Positions 43,188 through 52,885 of a DNA stretch of 64,000 nucleotides are shown here, one piece after another. The stretch covers positions 372,001-436,000 of the forward strand of contig JACKEL010000002.1 of assembly GCA_020632975.1 (NCBI GenBank). The letters run 5' to 3'. Each line of letters begins with the position of its first letter. The first letter of the stretch is position 1. A program made the position numbers and the translations under genes. The stretch is from Myxococcales bacterium. Its GTDB lineage: Bacteria > Myxococcota_C > UBA6777. Under the pieces are notes generated by a model that searched no databases, was not told the DNA's origin, and was given only the letters and a program-made list of their open reading frames with translations.

Positions 43188-43901
43188 ATGTGGAGCAAGC
43201 TGTTACACGTGGGCGTTTGGCGTAGAGCGTGTTTGGTGGTTTTGTGTGGTCTGTGGTTTGGTTTGGGCTCTCAACAAGCCAACGCAGGAACAAGCACCGC
43301 TTTTGGGGGTGCCTTGCTTGGGCAAGGTGAAGTGATCCTCGCTGGAGGCGTTGGATTCCCTGAAGCATTCTTTCATTTCGACTTTGCGAACTCTTCTCAG
43401 TTCAACCTCGCGTTTCAAGCAAGGATCAATTACAACTTGGGTCTGCCCTTCTTTGGTGGGTTTGGTTTCATCAATGTTCCCATGCGGATAGGGATCATCC
43501 AAGACAACAAGTTTTCTTTCGCCTTGAAGCTTGATCCTGGTGGATTCATCGGGGGGAACGGAAGCCAGCTCCCTTTTATTGTGGGGTTTCAGTTGGGGGT
43601 CGCGGCGCTGTTTACGATCCATGTGATGGAGCGCTTCAATCTCAACTTTGGTGTTGAGTTGCCGATGTTGTTGAGCTTTGACCCCAACAACCGTCTCACG
43701 GAAGTGGGGTTTCACCTGCCTGTTGAGTTGATGGTGGGGGGAGAAGTCGAGATCAACGAGAAGTTTTCTGTTTTCGCGAATGTGAGCGGTGGTCCCTATG
43801 TGTACTTTGGGAACCTTGCACGGCGGCTTACCTTCTTCTCGACAGATGCGTATGTGTCGGGTTCTTTTCGATTTTTGGTTGGGGTGATCTGGCGCCGTTA
43901 G
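43188..43901 (+). CDS. Outer-membrane beta-barrel protein
   Basis: The 237-residue product has a signal peptide (about 1-34, ending ANA) and a mature chain of alternating strands rich in Gly, Phe and Asn with even spacing. It ends in a C-terminal strand with hydrophobic alternation (SFRFLVGVIWRR). This predicts an 8-10 stranded outer-membrane barrel. The ATG at 43188 follows AGGAG by nine bases; an in-frame ATG at 43170 is weaker. Strand phrases such as LNFGVELPMLLSFDP resemble generic outer-membrane porin-like folds, but no specific family is recognised. It is preceded by the strong terminator at 43044-43070 and so has its own promoter. It converges on the CADD-like gene. Confidence 0.82.
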   Translation: MWSKLLHVGVWRRACLVVLCGLWFGLGSQQANAGTSTAFGGALLGQGEVILAGGVGFPEAFFHFDFANSSQFNLAFQARINYNLGLPFFGGFGFINVPMRIGIIQDNKFSFALKLDPGGFIGGNGSQLPFIVGFQLGVAALFTIHVMERFNLNFGVELPMLLSFDPNNRLTEVGFHLPVELMVGGEVEINEKFSVFANVSGGPYVYFGNLARRLTFFSTDAYVSGSFRFLVGVIWRR

Positions 43902-43925
43902 AGGCGTTTGGTGGGGGCGGGGAAC

Positions 43926-44600
43926 TTAGCAGGCGAGTCCAGCTTGGCGACAAACACCATCTAAGATAGACCAGTGAGCGTCCAAGGCGCGTTGGGTGCT
44001 CTCAAAGAGCAGGCCCGTATTTTCGTCTTGTGTGAGGCAGCGTTGGAGGGCTTGTCGGGTTTCCTCTCTGTGTCGGACGTCCGCTTCTTGGTGGATCGTG
44101 AAGTAAGAGAGGGTCTGGGCGTCGTGGACCATGTAGAAATCGCGGAGGCTCTGGATCTTTGCGTGGCAGACTTCGGGCTGCTGACTTTCGTAAGCGTAGA
44201 GCGTGCAAAGTGCAGGGAGCGGTCCTTGTTCGCAAAGCTGTGAAAAGGCTGCGATCGCGGCTTCGACTTCGGGGATGGGTTGTGCTTGGAGGACTTCTTG
44301 GCGATCAACGCCAAGGCCCGTGGCAAAACGCAGCCATAGTTCGGGGTGTGGTGTGGGCTGGCCGCGTTCTTCTTCCCAGTTTTCGAGCAAGATGGCGTGG
44401 ATCTCGGGATCTTGGTTGGTGGCCATCGCTGCTTCAAGGTAGCGTGGGAAGGCTTCGACGTGTGGGTAGTAAGCCCAAGCGTAGATGGCAAGATCTTCAT
44501 GACGTAGTTCACCTGCACACAACGCCTGGTAGAAGGGGTGTTGAAGGATCGCATGATCTTGGATCATCTTGTCGATTTGATGAAGCACGCCAGAAAACAT
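43926..44600 (-). CDS. CADD-like diiron protein, probable para-aminobenzoate synthase
   Basis: The 224-residue protein is a TENA/PQQC-fold member matching the CADD (folate-related) subfamily. Chlamydia trachomatis CADD makes para-aminobenzoate by consuming its own side chain. The residues reported there have counterparts at a steady offset of 3-4: metal ligands Glu78, His85, Glu138, His170, Asp174 and His177, the self-sacrificed Tyr as Tyr24 in HPFY, and the Lys as Lys148 in CHAKIQ. The short loop ENWEEERGQ..PHPELW is also typical. ATG 44600 follows GGAGG by ten bases; a GTG at 44618 is the alternative. No folate genes are adjacent. Thiamin-degrading TenA is less likely because its catalytic cysteine is not evident. 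Confidence 0.85.
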   Translation of the reverse strand: MFSGVLHQIDKMIQDHAILQHPFYQALCAGELRHEDLAIYAWAYYPHVEAFPRYLEAAMATNQDPEIHAILLENWEEERGQPTPHPELWLRFATGLGVDRQEVLQAQPIPEVEAAIAAFSQLCEQGPLPALCTLYAYESQQPEVCHAKIQSLRDFYMVHDAQTLSYFTIHQEADVRHREETRQALQRCLTQDENTGLLFESTQRALDAHWSILDGVCRQAGLAC

Positions 44601-45035
44601 AGGAGATAAAGCCTCCACACAGGTGGAAAACCCAATGGTGATGCAAAGTGATGCATTTCACCTAACTATCGCACACACCAAGATGCCACCGCATGGTGCG
44701 AGATGCAAGAAGATTTTCTCTCTTTCTCTTGTAAGAATGGGTTGTTTGTCCTGTTGGAGAAAGTGGATGTTTGTCTTGAAAAGAGCATATTTGCGATGGG
44801 AACTTTGCTTTTTCCTTGGGGAGTTCGAAAAAATACGTGTTGGAGGATGGAAACGGTTTTGGGTTTTGTGTTATAAAAAGCCCCATTGCACTTACTGGAT
44901 TTGGTTTTCAAGGAGAAGAGGCTCGGCGAGCTACAAAGTCTCTGCGAAGATTTTGTTCAGGTATGAAGATATCTGCCGTTTTAGCGGTAGAGACAAGGAC
45001 CGTAGAGGGTCCGTTAACCCCCAGGGATAAAATAG
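44601..45035. other. Intergenic interval between divergent genes
   Basis: No gene is supported here. The plus-strand open frame 44623-45030 is rich in Trp and Cys and uses codons unlike its neighbours. Near 44635-44665 GGTGATGCAAAGTGATGCATTTCACC-like inverted elements (GGTGA...TCACC, TGCA...TGCA) lie about 35 bases upstream of the CADD-like start and could be an operator. A small stem GGACC/GGTCC occurs at 44997-45012 before the TPR gene. Confidence 0.4.
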
Positions 45036-46013
45036 ATGAGTGAGCTAGCGTCCTTAAACCGTCCCCCAACAACCCGAGAAGAAGAGGCGATACGCAACTT
45101 TTTGCAGGGAACTTTGCGTGATAGCATGCAATTGTTTGAAAGCATCTTGCGCGAAGAGCCTGGGAACTTGGTGGCACTGAGTTATCAAGGGACCATCCAA
45201 GAACTACTTGCGTGGGGGATCAACCCAGCCGACGCATCCGAAGACTTTGGGACAGTGTTGCGTTTGTATCACGAGAAGAAGTACGAAGCAGCGCAAAGAT
45301 GGCTTGCCAACTTGTTGCAAAGCCAACCCAATCGCCCAGAGTTTCGGACGATGTATCTTTTGCTTTCGGAAAAGATCCTTCACGAGACAGGTTTGGGCAG
45401 CGGTGGATTTTCGGCAACCTCTGAAGCGCCGTTGCGTTCGGGGATTATACCTATCGCTGATCCGATGGCGCGGCTTGCGCGTTGGATCTTTACGCTGGCT
45501 GGGCTGCTTTTGGCGATCCAGTTGGTGATCTTTTTTGTGTTTTACCCACGGATCAAGCGCGCGGAGACCGAAGAGACCAAGCAGCGTTTGCAAGAGTTGA
45601 TTCCGCAGGAGTTCAGTCCACCCGAGATCGACAAGGTCTTGCGTTATTACCAGATCGCGCGGGCCTACTATCAAGAGAAGATGTACCTCGATGCGTTGGA
45701 CGCTTTGAAAGAAGCACGTCGATTTACGGACAGCGCCAAGAAGCTAGAAAAGCTTTTGAATCGTTTGGAGCAACAAGTCCAAGTCGCCTCTCCTTTGGAG
45801 ATGGGGGTCCAACTTTTCGATGCGAAGGCTTACAACAAAGCACGCGAAAAGTTTTCGTTGGTGCTCAAGATCGATAGCTCTCATGAAGGCGCAAAAGACT
45901 ACATGACGAAGATCGAAAAGGTCTTGAAAGAGCAAAAAGAAAAGTTGAAGAAGCTTGAGCAGCCCGAAGAAAAGCCAAAGAAAAGACCTCGTCGGCGACG
46001 ACGTCGTCGTTAA
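45036..46013 (+). CDS. TPR protein with central transmembrane helix
   Basis: The 325-residue product has an N-terminal cytoplasmic helical region with TPR-like turns (about 15-115, including LYHEKKYEAAQRWLANLLQSQP), a transmembrane helix (about 148-170), and a C-terminal helical TPR domain (about 185-300, with YYQIARAYYQEKMYLDALDAL and LFDAKAYNKAREKFSLVLKI). It ends in an extremely basic Lys/Arg tail. With no signal peptide it is probably a single-pass membrane adaptor with TPR domains on both faces. A TPR-kinase neighbourhood is common in this lineage; the kinase gene that follows on the opposite strand ends 45 bases away. No enzymatic motif is present. Confidence 0.85.
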   Translation: MSELASLNRPPTTREEEAIRNFLQGTLRDSMQLFESILREEPGNLVALSYQGTIQELLAWGINPADASEDFGTVLRLYHEKKYEAAQRWLANLLQSQPNRPEFRTMYLLLSEKILHETGLGSGGFSATSEAPLRSGIIPIADPMARLARWIFTLAGLLLAIQLVIFFVFYPRIKRAETEETKQRLQELIPQEFSPPEIDKVLRYYQIARAYYQEKMYLDALDALKEARRFTDSAKKLEKLLNRLEQQVQVASPLEMGVQLFDAKAYNKAREKFSLVLKIDSSHEGAKDYMTKIEKVLKEQKEKLKKLEQPEEKPKKRPRRRRRRR

Positions 46014-46058
46014 TGTCGGGTGCTTGGGGGGTTCGGGGGATAGGTTACTTGGGTGGGA

Positions 46059-47264
46059 TTAGACGAGCAAGAGCAGCCACAACACAGTAAATCCTGAAAA
46101 CGTCACAAGAAACATGCACAGTAGCGCGAGATACAGCAGCCTTGGGGGAGGTACTGGAAGCGGCGGAGGTGCAGAGGGACGCGAACGGGCGTGGATGGGG
46201 AGAGGTGTCAAGGGCATGTAATATTCGGGACGAGGGGGAGTTTCGAGGCGGATGGGTTCGTCCACGGAGGGAAGCGGTGTGCTGATCGCCGAGGAAGACT
46301 GGGGAAGATTGAGTTGGGCGATCTGCTGTTCAGAGATGGTGCCCTCGAAAAGAAGGAGATCGATAAACGCTTTGAGATCGTCGCGCGAGACGTAGTATTC
46401 GTTGCTTTGCATGAACTGCTTGAGCGCGCGTCCCATGTCTTTGGCGGATTGGAAGCGATCTTCGAGGGGTCTTTCAAGGGCTTTAAGGATGATGGCCTCG
46501 AGCTCTGTTGGGAAGTTTGAACGAACAGAGGAAGGGCTTTTGATCGGACCATGGCAGATGGACATCGCGACAGAGGCGATATCTTTGCTCATAAAGAGGC
46601 GTTCGAGGGTGCAGACCTCGAAAAGCAAGTTGCCCATGGAGAAGATGTCAGAGCGGTGGTCAAGCTCGCGGCCATAACACTGCTCAGGGGACATGTAGAG
46701 GATCTTCCCTTTGGTCATACCCGTTTGGGTTTGGTGCTCTTGTATCCGACTTTTGGCGATACCAAAGTCCGACAGTTTCACCTCCCCTTCTCGACTGAGG
46801 AGGACGTTGTCTGGACTGAGGTCGCGGTGGACCAAGTGAAGGGGTTGTCCGTCTGAGTCCTTGGCAGTGTGGGCGTGTTGGAGCCCTTCAAGGACCTCTG
46901 AGATGATGTAAGCCCCGATGGGGATGGGAAGTGGGATCTGTGAGATCGCGCTGCGTTGGAGGAGGTCGGTCAAGCTGAGCCCGTCCACGTACTCCATCAC
47001 GATATAATAGGTTTCTTCGGTCTCACCGAAGTCATAGATGCGAACGATGTTGGGATGTTGGAGGCGCGCGATCAGGCGGGCTTCATGGATGAACATCTTC
47101 ACGTTGTTGCGATTGCGTGCGATGTGTGGGTGCAGTCGCTTGATCGCAACTTTTTGTTGGAAGCCTTGTGGCCCTACAGAGCGGCCAAGTAGGACCTCTG
47201 CCATGCCGCCGTCGCCGATTTTTTCGACGATCTCATATTGTTTGAAGTGTGTCTTGATTGCCAT
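46059..47264 (-). CDS. Ser/Thr protein kinase with C-terminal membrane anchor
   Basis: The 401-residue product has a complete Hanks-type domain (about 8-270): glycine loop IGDGGMAEVLLG, catalytic Lys42 in VAIK, HRDLSPDN (146-153) with Asp148, DFG (166-168), MSPEQ and the structural Asp-Ile-Phe-Ser-Met helix. The rest is a Pro/Ser-rich linker and a C-terminal transmembrane helix (about 378-400), so the kinase faces the cytoplasm and has almost no external part. PDN in place of PEN in the catalytic loop is common in this branch. Its partner is unknown; the TPR membrane protein converging on it is a candidate. No clear promoter is resolved between it and the divergent glycosyltransferase gene. 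Confidence 0.95.
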   Translation of the reverse strand: MAIKTHFKQYEIVEKIGDGGMAEVLLGRSVGPQGFQQKVAIKRLHPHIARNRNNVKMFIHEARLIARLQHPNIVRIYDFGETEETYYIVMEYVDGLSLTDLLQRSAISQIPLPIPIGAYIISEVLEGLQHAHTAKDSDGQPLHLVHRDLSPDNVLLSREGEVKLSDFGIAKSRIQEHQTQTGMTKGKILYMSPEQCYGRELDHRSDIFSMGNLLFEVCTLERLFMSKDIASVAMSICHGPIKSPSSVRSNFPTELEAIILKALERPLEDRFQSAKDMGRALKQFMQSNEYYVSRDDLKAFIDLLLFEGTISEQQIAQLNLPQSSSAISTPLPSVDEPIRLETPPRPEYYMPLTPLPIHARSRPSAPPPLPVPPPRLLYLALLCMFLVTFSGFTVLWLLLLV

Positions 47265-47530
47265 CCAAATCCTCGTGCTCTCTATAAAGTCCCTATCGGG
47301 GTATGAGAGAGAACGTCAACATATCACAAAAAGAAAAGAGGGGCCAAGAAAAGGTGAGATCTTGTTTTTGTGGATCAAAATGCTTTGCGTCGTTGCATGG
47401 AGTTGTATGACTTGTGCTATAACGGTGCGCCATCTTGTTGGGGGTGTGAAGCAAGGAGTGTGATCTCAAAGCACCAAGAGTGGGGGTTACAGGGTGGTTT
47501 GGCAAGCGAGCTATCGAAAGAAACAGTTTG

Positions 47531-49591
47531 ATGGAGCGATTTGAGATGGTGGAGAAGTACGGTCGGGTGTATCAGCCCAAGGTGGATATCCCGATAGGTT
47601 GGGCGCTAGCGCTGGCGTATTTATTCTTTTTGTTGAGTACCACGCAGATGGGATTTGCGCGCGACGAAGGTTACTACTTTGTGGCGGGCCATCGCTATAT
47701 AAGTTGGGTGCGTGAGTTGGTCCAAGAGGTGCGTCAGCGCAAGCCTTTGCGTGCTTTGAGCCGCAAACGGATCGAGCATTACTGGCGTTATAACAACGAG
47801 CATCCGCCCTTGGCGAAAGTCCTGATGGGAGCGTCATGGTGGTTGTTTGCAGATACACTCAAGTGGATGTCGAACTCCACGGCCTACCGTTTTCCAGGGA
47901 TGTGCTGGGCGGCATTAATGATCTTGCTGGTGTATTTGTGGGGGGCGGAGGCTTGGAACCGTAGGGTTGGATTATTCGCGGCTTTTGCGCTGATGCTGTT
48001 GCCGCGTTTCTTTTTTCATGCGCATCTAGCGGCTTTTGACGTGCCTGTGAGTGCGTTGTGGTTGTTGGTGTGTTATGCCTTTTGGAAGAGTTTACGCCAG
48101 CCAGGATGGGCTTTTTGGTGCGGCTTGTTTGCCGCGCTAGCTCTTGCAACCAAGCACAATGCTTGGATCTTGCCCGCACCTTTGGGCTTGTACTGGTTGG
48201 CGCAGTATTGGAATCAGTTTCGTTTGAAGATCTTGCCGGGTGGCGCGTACCAAGTGCGTTTTCAGCCACTTCCTAGCGCGATCACTTGGACCTTGATCTT
48301 GTCTCCGATTGTGCTTGTGGGTTTGTGGCCTCTGTTGTGGCCCGAAAACCCCTTGAATCTAGCTTCTTGGCGCAACACAACTTTCTTCTGGTTGCGTGAG
48401 TATGTGGTGTTTCACTTGGCCCACGTACACTACGATGCTTATTACTTTGGTGTCTTGCAGCTCGAACCTCCCTTCCCATGGCACTTTCCGTTTGTGATGA
48501 CGATGGTGACCTTTCCCTTTTCGACGGTGGTCTTGAGTGTTGGAGGGGGTTGGTTCTTGTTGCGACAGCAGCGCATGGGCACGCATTTGTTGTGGTGGTT
48601 CTTGGTGTTGTTCCGCGCGCTGTTTGGCGTGTTACGTCCGTTGTTGCTGTTGGTGTTGGCGATCGCAGGTTTGGTGCCCTTTTTGATGGGCAGCGTGGCT
48701 TTTGTGGTGTTTTGGCTTTTGGGTGCGATCGGTGGTGTTTTGCCAGGGGGACGCGGCGCGCGTTTCCGCCAAGGCATGAAGCTGTTGCGACGGGGACTTG
48801 CGGATATCTGGCAAGATCTGATGCGTTGGTTTGTGGAGCAACGCGATGAGCCTGAGCGCGAGTATCGCCCCCGTCCTGTGGGTCCTGGCGACAAAACAGG
48901 TTTGTTTTGGTTGTTGAATGCGCTGTTGCCGATCGTGGTGATCGCCCTGCCCTCTACCCCGATCTTTGGTGGGACCAAGCACTGGATGCCTGCGTGGCCA
49001 TTTTTGGCGTTGATGGCAGGTTTGGCTTTTGAACGCGTGCTTGCTTCTTGGAAGGACTTGTGGGAGATCGAAAGCACCCGTGTTTTGAGATTTTCTGCAG
49101 TAGCCTTGGCGGTATTGTTTCTTAGCCCCGCAGTGATCGGGCTTTGGCGCTCCCATCCGCATGGTTTGGCGTATTACAATACGGTTGTCGGTGGCCCTCG
49201 TGGAAGTGCAAACTGGAAGCTACAGCGGGCCTTTTGGGCGAGTTCGATGCGGCAAGCCTTGCCGTGGATGAATCAGTCGATGCGTTCACACGCGAATATC
49301 AGCCCAAAAAACTCGCGATCTGTGTGGGTTCATTTTCATGATACAAATTATGACTCATATCGGATGTATCTTCAGGACGGTTTGATGGATCGGCGGATTC
49401 GTGCGACGTGGAGCCCTTTTCCACCCACACGTTACATCGCATTCATCCATCAAAAGTGGTTGCGCAACCAACTCTATCACTCGTTGAGTGTGTTGGGAGC
49501 GCGTACCCCTGTGTATGGTGTCTACCTCGATGATGCTCCGCTGTTGACATTTTGGGAGCAAGAGTCCCATCCCCCGAAGGTTTGGTGGTAA
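47531..49591 (+). CDS. GT-C type membrane glycosyltransferase (PMT/ArnT-like)
   Basis: The 686-residue protein has 10-12 transmembrane segments. After the first helix comes FARDEGYYF, in the position of the acidic D-E pair of the first external loop of PMT/ArnT enzymes, then EHPPLAK, the conserved His-Pro-Pro-Leu motif of lipid-phosphosugar transferases (GT39/GT83). A C-terminal external domain follows the last helices. The enzyme probably transfers a sugar from a polyprenyl phosphate donor to lipid or protein at the outer face of the inner membrane. Start is uncertain: ATG 47531 (used) or ATG 47546, which has a better GGAG spacing. A basic cytoplasmic loop lies at about residues 410-460. The second membrane protein that follows may share the pathway. 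Confidence 0.82.
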   Translation: MERFEMVEKYGRVYQPKVDIPIGWALALAYLFFLLSTTQMGFARDEGYYFVAGHRYISWVRELVQEVRQRKPLRALSRKRIEHYWRYNNEHPPLAKVLMGASWWLFADTLKWMSNSTAYRFPGMCWAALMILLVYLWGAEAWNRRVGLFAAFALMLLPRFFFHAHLAAFDVPVSALWLLVCYAFWKSLRQPGWAFWCGLFAALALATKHNAWILPAPLGLYWLAQYWNQFRLKILPGGAYQVRFQPLPSAITWTLILSPIVLVGLWPLLWPENPLNLASWRNTTFFWLREYVVFHLAHVHYDAYYFGVLQLEPPFPWHFPFVMTMVTFPFSTVVLSVGGGWFLLRQQRMGTHLLWWFLVLFRALFGVLRPLLLLVLAIAGLVPFLMGSVAFVVFWLLGAIGGVLPGGRGARFRQGMKLLRRGLADIWQDLMRWFVEQRDEPEREYRPRPVGPGDKTGLFWLLNALLPIVVIALPSTPIFGGTKHWMPAWPFLALMAGLAFERVLASWKDLWEIESTRVLRFSAVALAVLFLSPAVIGLWRSHPHGLAYYNTVVGGPRGSANWKLQRAFWASSMRQALPWMNQSMRSHANISPKNSRSVWVHFHDTNYDSYRMYLQDGLMDRRIRATWSPFPPTRYIAFIHQKWLRNQLYHSLSVLGARTPVYGVYLDDAPLLTFWEQESHPPKVWW

Positions 49592-49723
49592 GCCCCATCA
49601 CGTATCCTCGAAGTCCTTGATGTTTTGAGATCGCGCTCTCTGGGCGTGATCGCTCTCTTGCATACACCTTTGCACTCTAGATGTTGGGAGTGTCGGTGTT
49701 TTTACGAGCTTGGAGATTTTTTC

Positions 49724-51709
49724 ATGAACCAACCTGCGACAAAGAAGCCTTCAAATGAGGCGTTCTGGTCTCGGCCTGAGGCCATGTACCCTCCCGATGA
49801 AACGCTCTATCTCTATAGCGATCAAGAGCCCCAAGCGGATGTTCATACAAGCGCGTTGCAAAAAGCGTTTGGCCAGGACCTTGCGGATCTTGCAGCTCGC
49901 CAAGATGCCCTCGAAGTTGCTGAAGTTGTGGAAGCTGTCGAAGAAACAGAAGATGCACCACAAGAAGAAGCAGACGATACCGCCGAAGTGACCGAAGAAG
50001 AAGCGGTAGAAACAGAAGAAGAGCCCGAAGAAGCTGAAGAAGAGCCTGCACCTCCTGCAAAAGCAGAAGAAAAAGTGGCTGTGAAGGCTGTTGCAAAAGC
50101 GGAAGAAAAGCCTGTTGTGGTCGAAGAAAAAGCGACCCCAAGCCAAGAAGAAAAAGCCAAGGCTCCTGCTGTCTCTGCGCCCAAGGCCGCGGAAGAAGCG
50201 AAGCCTGTGAGCGGTGGCGTGGCAGCGCAAGGTGACTTGTTGGATAACCTTGCAGGAAAGCGCGGTCCTTGGTTGATCTTCGTGAGTGCCTTTCTGATCT
50301 TTGGGATCTTTTCGGGCGAGCGCTTCTTTCGTCAGTCAGACAATCCACACTATGTCTTTTTGGCGGATGCTTTGTTGAAGGGCCGTTGGCATCTGACGGA
50401 AACGCCGACGCACCCGGTCTCTGGGAAGGTCCTCGATAACGATTGGGCGTACCTCTACATCGTCAAGATGAAAGATGGTCGTGAGTTGCGTGGACGTTTT
50501 CGCGGTCTCTATCGCGGAAAGCACCGCTTTGTCGATGTGAAGAAGCGTCAGATGCTTTTGGCGCGGAAGGATATCTCAGGTTGGAAGCGTCAGTATTACG
50601 TGTCTTTCCCGCCACTTCCTGCCTTTTTGATGGCGGGTCCGATGTGGGTGCTCGGAAAGATGGGCTTGGATCGTATGCGTTATAACGATACGGTCTTTAC
50701 GCTGTTTTTTGCGGCGTTGACGCTGGCTTTCTTGTTCATGTTGTTGCAAAAGCTCACTGAGAAGGGATACAGCGAACGAACCTTTGTGGAAAATGCCCTT
50801 CTGACGGCCCTTTTTGGTTTTGGTACAGTCTTCTTCTTTGTGGCTGTGCAAGGGACCGTGTGGTTTACAGCGCTGACGCTCGGTGCCTTCTGCTGTATGG
50901 GGTATCTCTACTTTGGCTTGGAAGCGCGCTCGCCGTTCTTGGCGGGGTTGTTTTTGGGGATGGGCTTCTTGTGTCGCCCGTTGTTGCTTTTGGCGGGTGT
51001 GTTCTTCTTGATTCAGCTTTTACATGATCGCGAAAAGGGTTGGAAAAATCCCTTTTCAGGCGAGGTGTTGTCGAAGGCTGTGGTGTTTGCGCTGCCTTTG
51101 TTGGCGGTGGGCCTTGGGATGATGTACGCAAACACGGTTCGCTTTGGGAATCCGATGGAGTTTGGTCACTTGTACCTGCCCGCTGTGTACGATCGTGCCC
51201 TTCAACACGGTCTTTTTGGCTGGTATTGGGTCCCCCGCAACATCTACGCATTCTTCTTGGCGCCCCCCCAGTTTGTAAACAAGGCACCTTATGTCCTGTT
51301 TAATGCCCATGGGATGAGCCTTTTCATCACCACGCCTTTGTTCTTGTACTTGTTCTTCAAGCGCAAACACAACAGCGGTGCGTTGTATATGTCGTTGGTG
51401 TTGGCGGCGTTGGTGGTGATGTTGCCTGCGATGTTCTACCAAAACACAGGCTGGGTGACTTTTGGTAATCGCTTTAGTGTCGATTACACGGCCTTTTTGG
51501 TGTTGTTGTTGGCGATCAGTAATGTGAAGATGGATCGAACCTTTATGGTGTTGTTGTCATGGGGGATCTTGATCAACGCGTTTGGTGCTTTGGTGTTTGG
51601 TCGCCAGTTCGTGATCAATGGCAAGATCCTGACTTTCTTCAACAACGACTACTACTCGATGAATTGGATTCATCAATGGTTGTTTAAAACGTTTCCATGG
51701 ATGCGCTAG
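49724..51709 (+). CDS. Multi-spanning membrane protein with acidic N-terminal extension, GT-C-like
   Basis: The 661-residue product has a long N-terminal extension (about 1-170) that is overwhelmingly Glu/Ala/Val/Lys low complexity (EEAVETEEEPEEAEEEP and EEKVAVKAVAKAEEKPVV), then about ten transmembrane segments from about residue 185. Between helices 1 and 2 is an external loop with FRQSDNPHYVFLADALLKGRW, a common placement for the donor-binding loop of GT-C glycosyltransferases. The ATG at 49724 follows GGAG by nine bases and avoids the hydrophobic run upstream. The gene directly follows the PMT-like gene with about 130 bases between them. The acidic tail is not known in the family and its role is unclear; I infer a glycosyltransferase-like function only from topology. 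Confidence 0.75.
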   Translation: MNQPATKKPSNEAFWSRPEAMYPPDETLYLYSDQEPQADVHTSALQKAFGQDLADLAARQDALEVAEVVEAVEETEDAPQEEADDTAEVTEEEAVETEEEPEEAEEEPAPPAKAEEKVAVKAVAKAEEKPVVVEEKATPSQEEKAKAPAVSAPKAAEEAKPVSGGVAAQGDLLDNLAGKRGPWLIFVSAFLIFGIFSGERFFRQSDNPHYVFLADALLKGRWHLTETPTHPVSGKVLDNDWAYLYIVKMKDGRELRGRFRGLYRGKHRFVDVKKRQMLLARKDISGWKRQYYVSFPPLPAFLMAGPMWVLGKMGLDRMRYNDTVFTLFFAALTLAFLFMLLQKLTEKGYSERTFVENALLTALFGFGTVFFFVAVQGTVWFTALTLGAFCCMGYLYFGLEARSPFLAGLFLGMGFLCRPLLLLAGVFFLIQLLHDREKGWKNPFSGEVLSKAVVFALPLLAVGLGMMYANTVRFGNPMEFGHLYLPAVYDRALQHGLFGWYWVPRNIYAFFLAPPQFVNKAPYVLFNAHGMSLFITTPLFLYLFFKRKHNSGALYMSLVLAALVVMLPAMFYQNTGWVTFGNRFSVDYTAFLVLLLAISNVKMDRTFMVLLSWGILINAFGALVFGRQFVINGKILTFFNNDYYSMNWIHQWLFKTFPWMR

Positions 51710-51949
51710 TTGCCCCTCCCTTTCGCCCAAACCCCCCATCTGTCCGCACCTCTCTGATCTCTTCCCCCTGCAAACCTTGAGATCCTTCCTCAGTTAGGCG
51801 ATACCTATAAGACGGTGCCCCAACCTGCCTTTGATCTCCATGCCGCTTCCTTCGCTGTAAGGTTTGGCCTTGTTGTACGCGGGCATGGCACCTTTCCCTA
51901 CGAATTTTTTTGGACGTATGACAGGATACGGCAGAGGAAGAAAGGCACT

Positions 51950-52819
51950 ATGATGTTCAAGGTGTGGTCTGTGTACCAAAACACAGAACAAGAACACGGC
52001 TTCTTGTTTTTGCCGTATATTCGGGCATTTTTGTTGAGAAGATACGGTCGTTTTTGGGGCATTTGTTCAAGTTTGGTGTTGTGTGGTTGGTTTGGTGTCT
52101 CTTTGGGTGGTTGTGTTTCGGTTTGTTCGGATTGTCCCGCCGTCACCTTGAAGATCGAGCAAAAATTAGAGCCATGTGATTCCACCAAACTCCGTGAAGG
52201 AACGGGCATCTCGCACTCTTTGGTGTTGCAGTTTAAGTTGTCTGAGGTGGAAGGAGCGCCCGCAAGTTCCGAACAAGCGTATGCGTGGTTGCTCAGTGAG
52301 AGCAAAAAGAAGTCGCTCCCCATCAAGACCGAACGTGTCCTCAACAACTTTTATTGTTCCTTTGATGGGACCGAGGGGTTCGACTCTTGTCCTTGTGTGA
52401 CCTTGGACAATAGTAATGCTACGTACAAGAAAGCGGGTTCGTGTGATACCTCGGGTGCACTGCAAATTGTGAATGGTATGAACCTCGTGATCGCGGTAAG
52501 TCGGCGAGATGTGGAAGGTGGCTTTCGGTTTCAGCTGACAACCGCCACAAAGAACGAGGAAGATCAGCTTGTTGTGTTGGATGCGGCCAAAGCATTTGCT
52601 TCTTTGGCGCCCGACAATGGGTCTTTTTTGGCAAGCGAAACGAAGAAGATCGCGTGGTCTTCCTTGAAGTTTGGGATTACAGGTTACTGGCGTCAGGACG
52701 ATGAAAACAGTAAAACTCCCGAGCGGATTGGTTTCTTCAAATCCCAAGAGTCTGTCACCTTTCGCCCCGAAGCATCAGAGTTTGCGCTTGTGAAAGATGA
52801 GAGTGCATGTCCTAAGTGA
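51950..52819 (+). CDS. Lipoprotein of unknown function
   Basis: The 289-residue product has a long N-terminus whose hydrophobic stretch ends in VSLGGC as a lipobox at about residue 45, followed by CVSVCSDC. The mature domain is beta-rich with several cysteines (CDSTKL, CSFDGTEGFDSCPC) and no recognised motif. The ATG at 51950 follows GAGGAAGAAAGG closely; the second ATG three bases later is equivalent. A shorter signal peptide from an internal start would be more usual. It sits between the membrane glycosyltransferase-like gene and the 2007-residue HEAT protein, which starts 66 bases after its stop, so the three may form one unit. Confidence 0.7.
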   Translation: MMFKVWSVYQNTEQEHGFLFLPYIRAFLLRRYGRFWGICSSLVLCGWFGVSLGGCVSVCSDCPAVTLKIEQKLEPCDSTKLREGTGISHSLVLQFKLSEVEGAPASSEQAYAWLLSESKKKSLPIKTERVLNNFYCSFDGTEGFDSCPCVTLDNSNATYKKAGSCDTSGALQIVNGMNLVIAVSRRDVEGGFRFQLTTATKNEEDQLVVLDAAKAFASLAPDNGSFLASETKKIAWSSLKFGITGYWRQDDENSKTPERIGFFKSQESVTFRPEASEFALVKDESACPK

Positions 52820-52885
52820 GCCTCCTCTTCAGAGTGGATGGCAAATAGATAAACGTTGGAAAGAAGTAGCGTGGAAGGAGAGATC

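Noticed and set aside
43926..44600. TenA thiaminase II
   Set aside because: The full set of CADD metal ligands and the Tyr/Lys pair match better; the TenA catalytic Cys is not evident.
44623..45030. 135-residue plus-strand frame between the CADD-like and TPR genes
   Set aside because: Rich in Trp, Cys and Arg, with codon use unlike all neighbours and no start signal.
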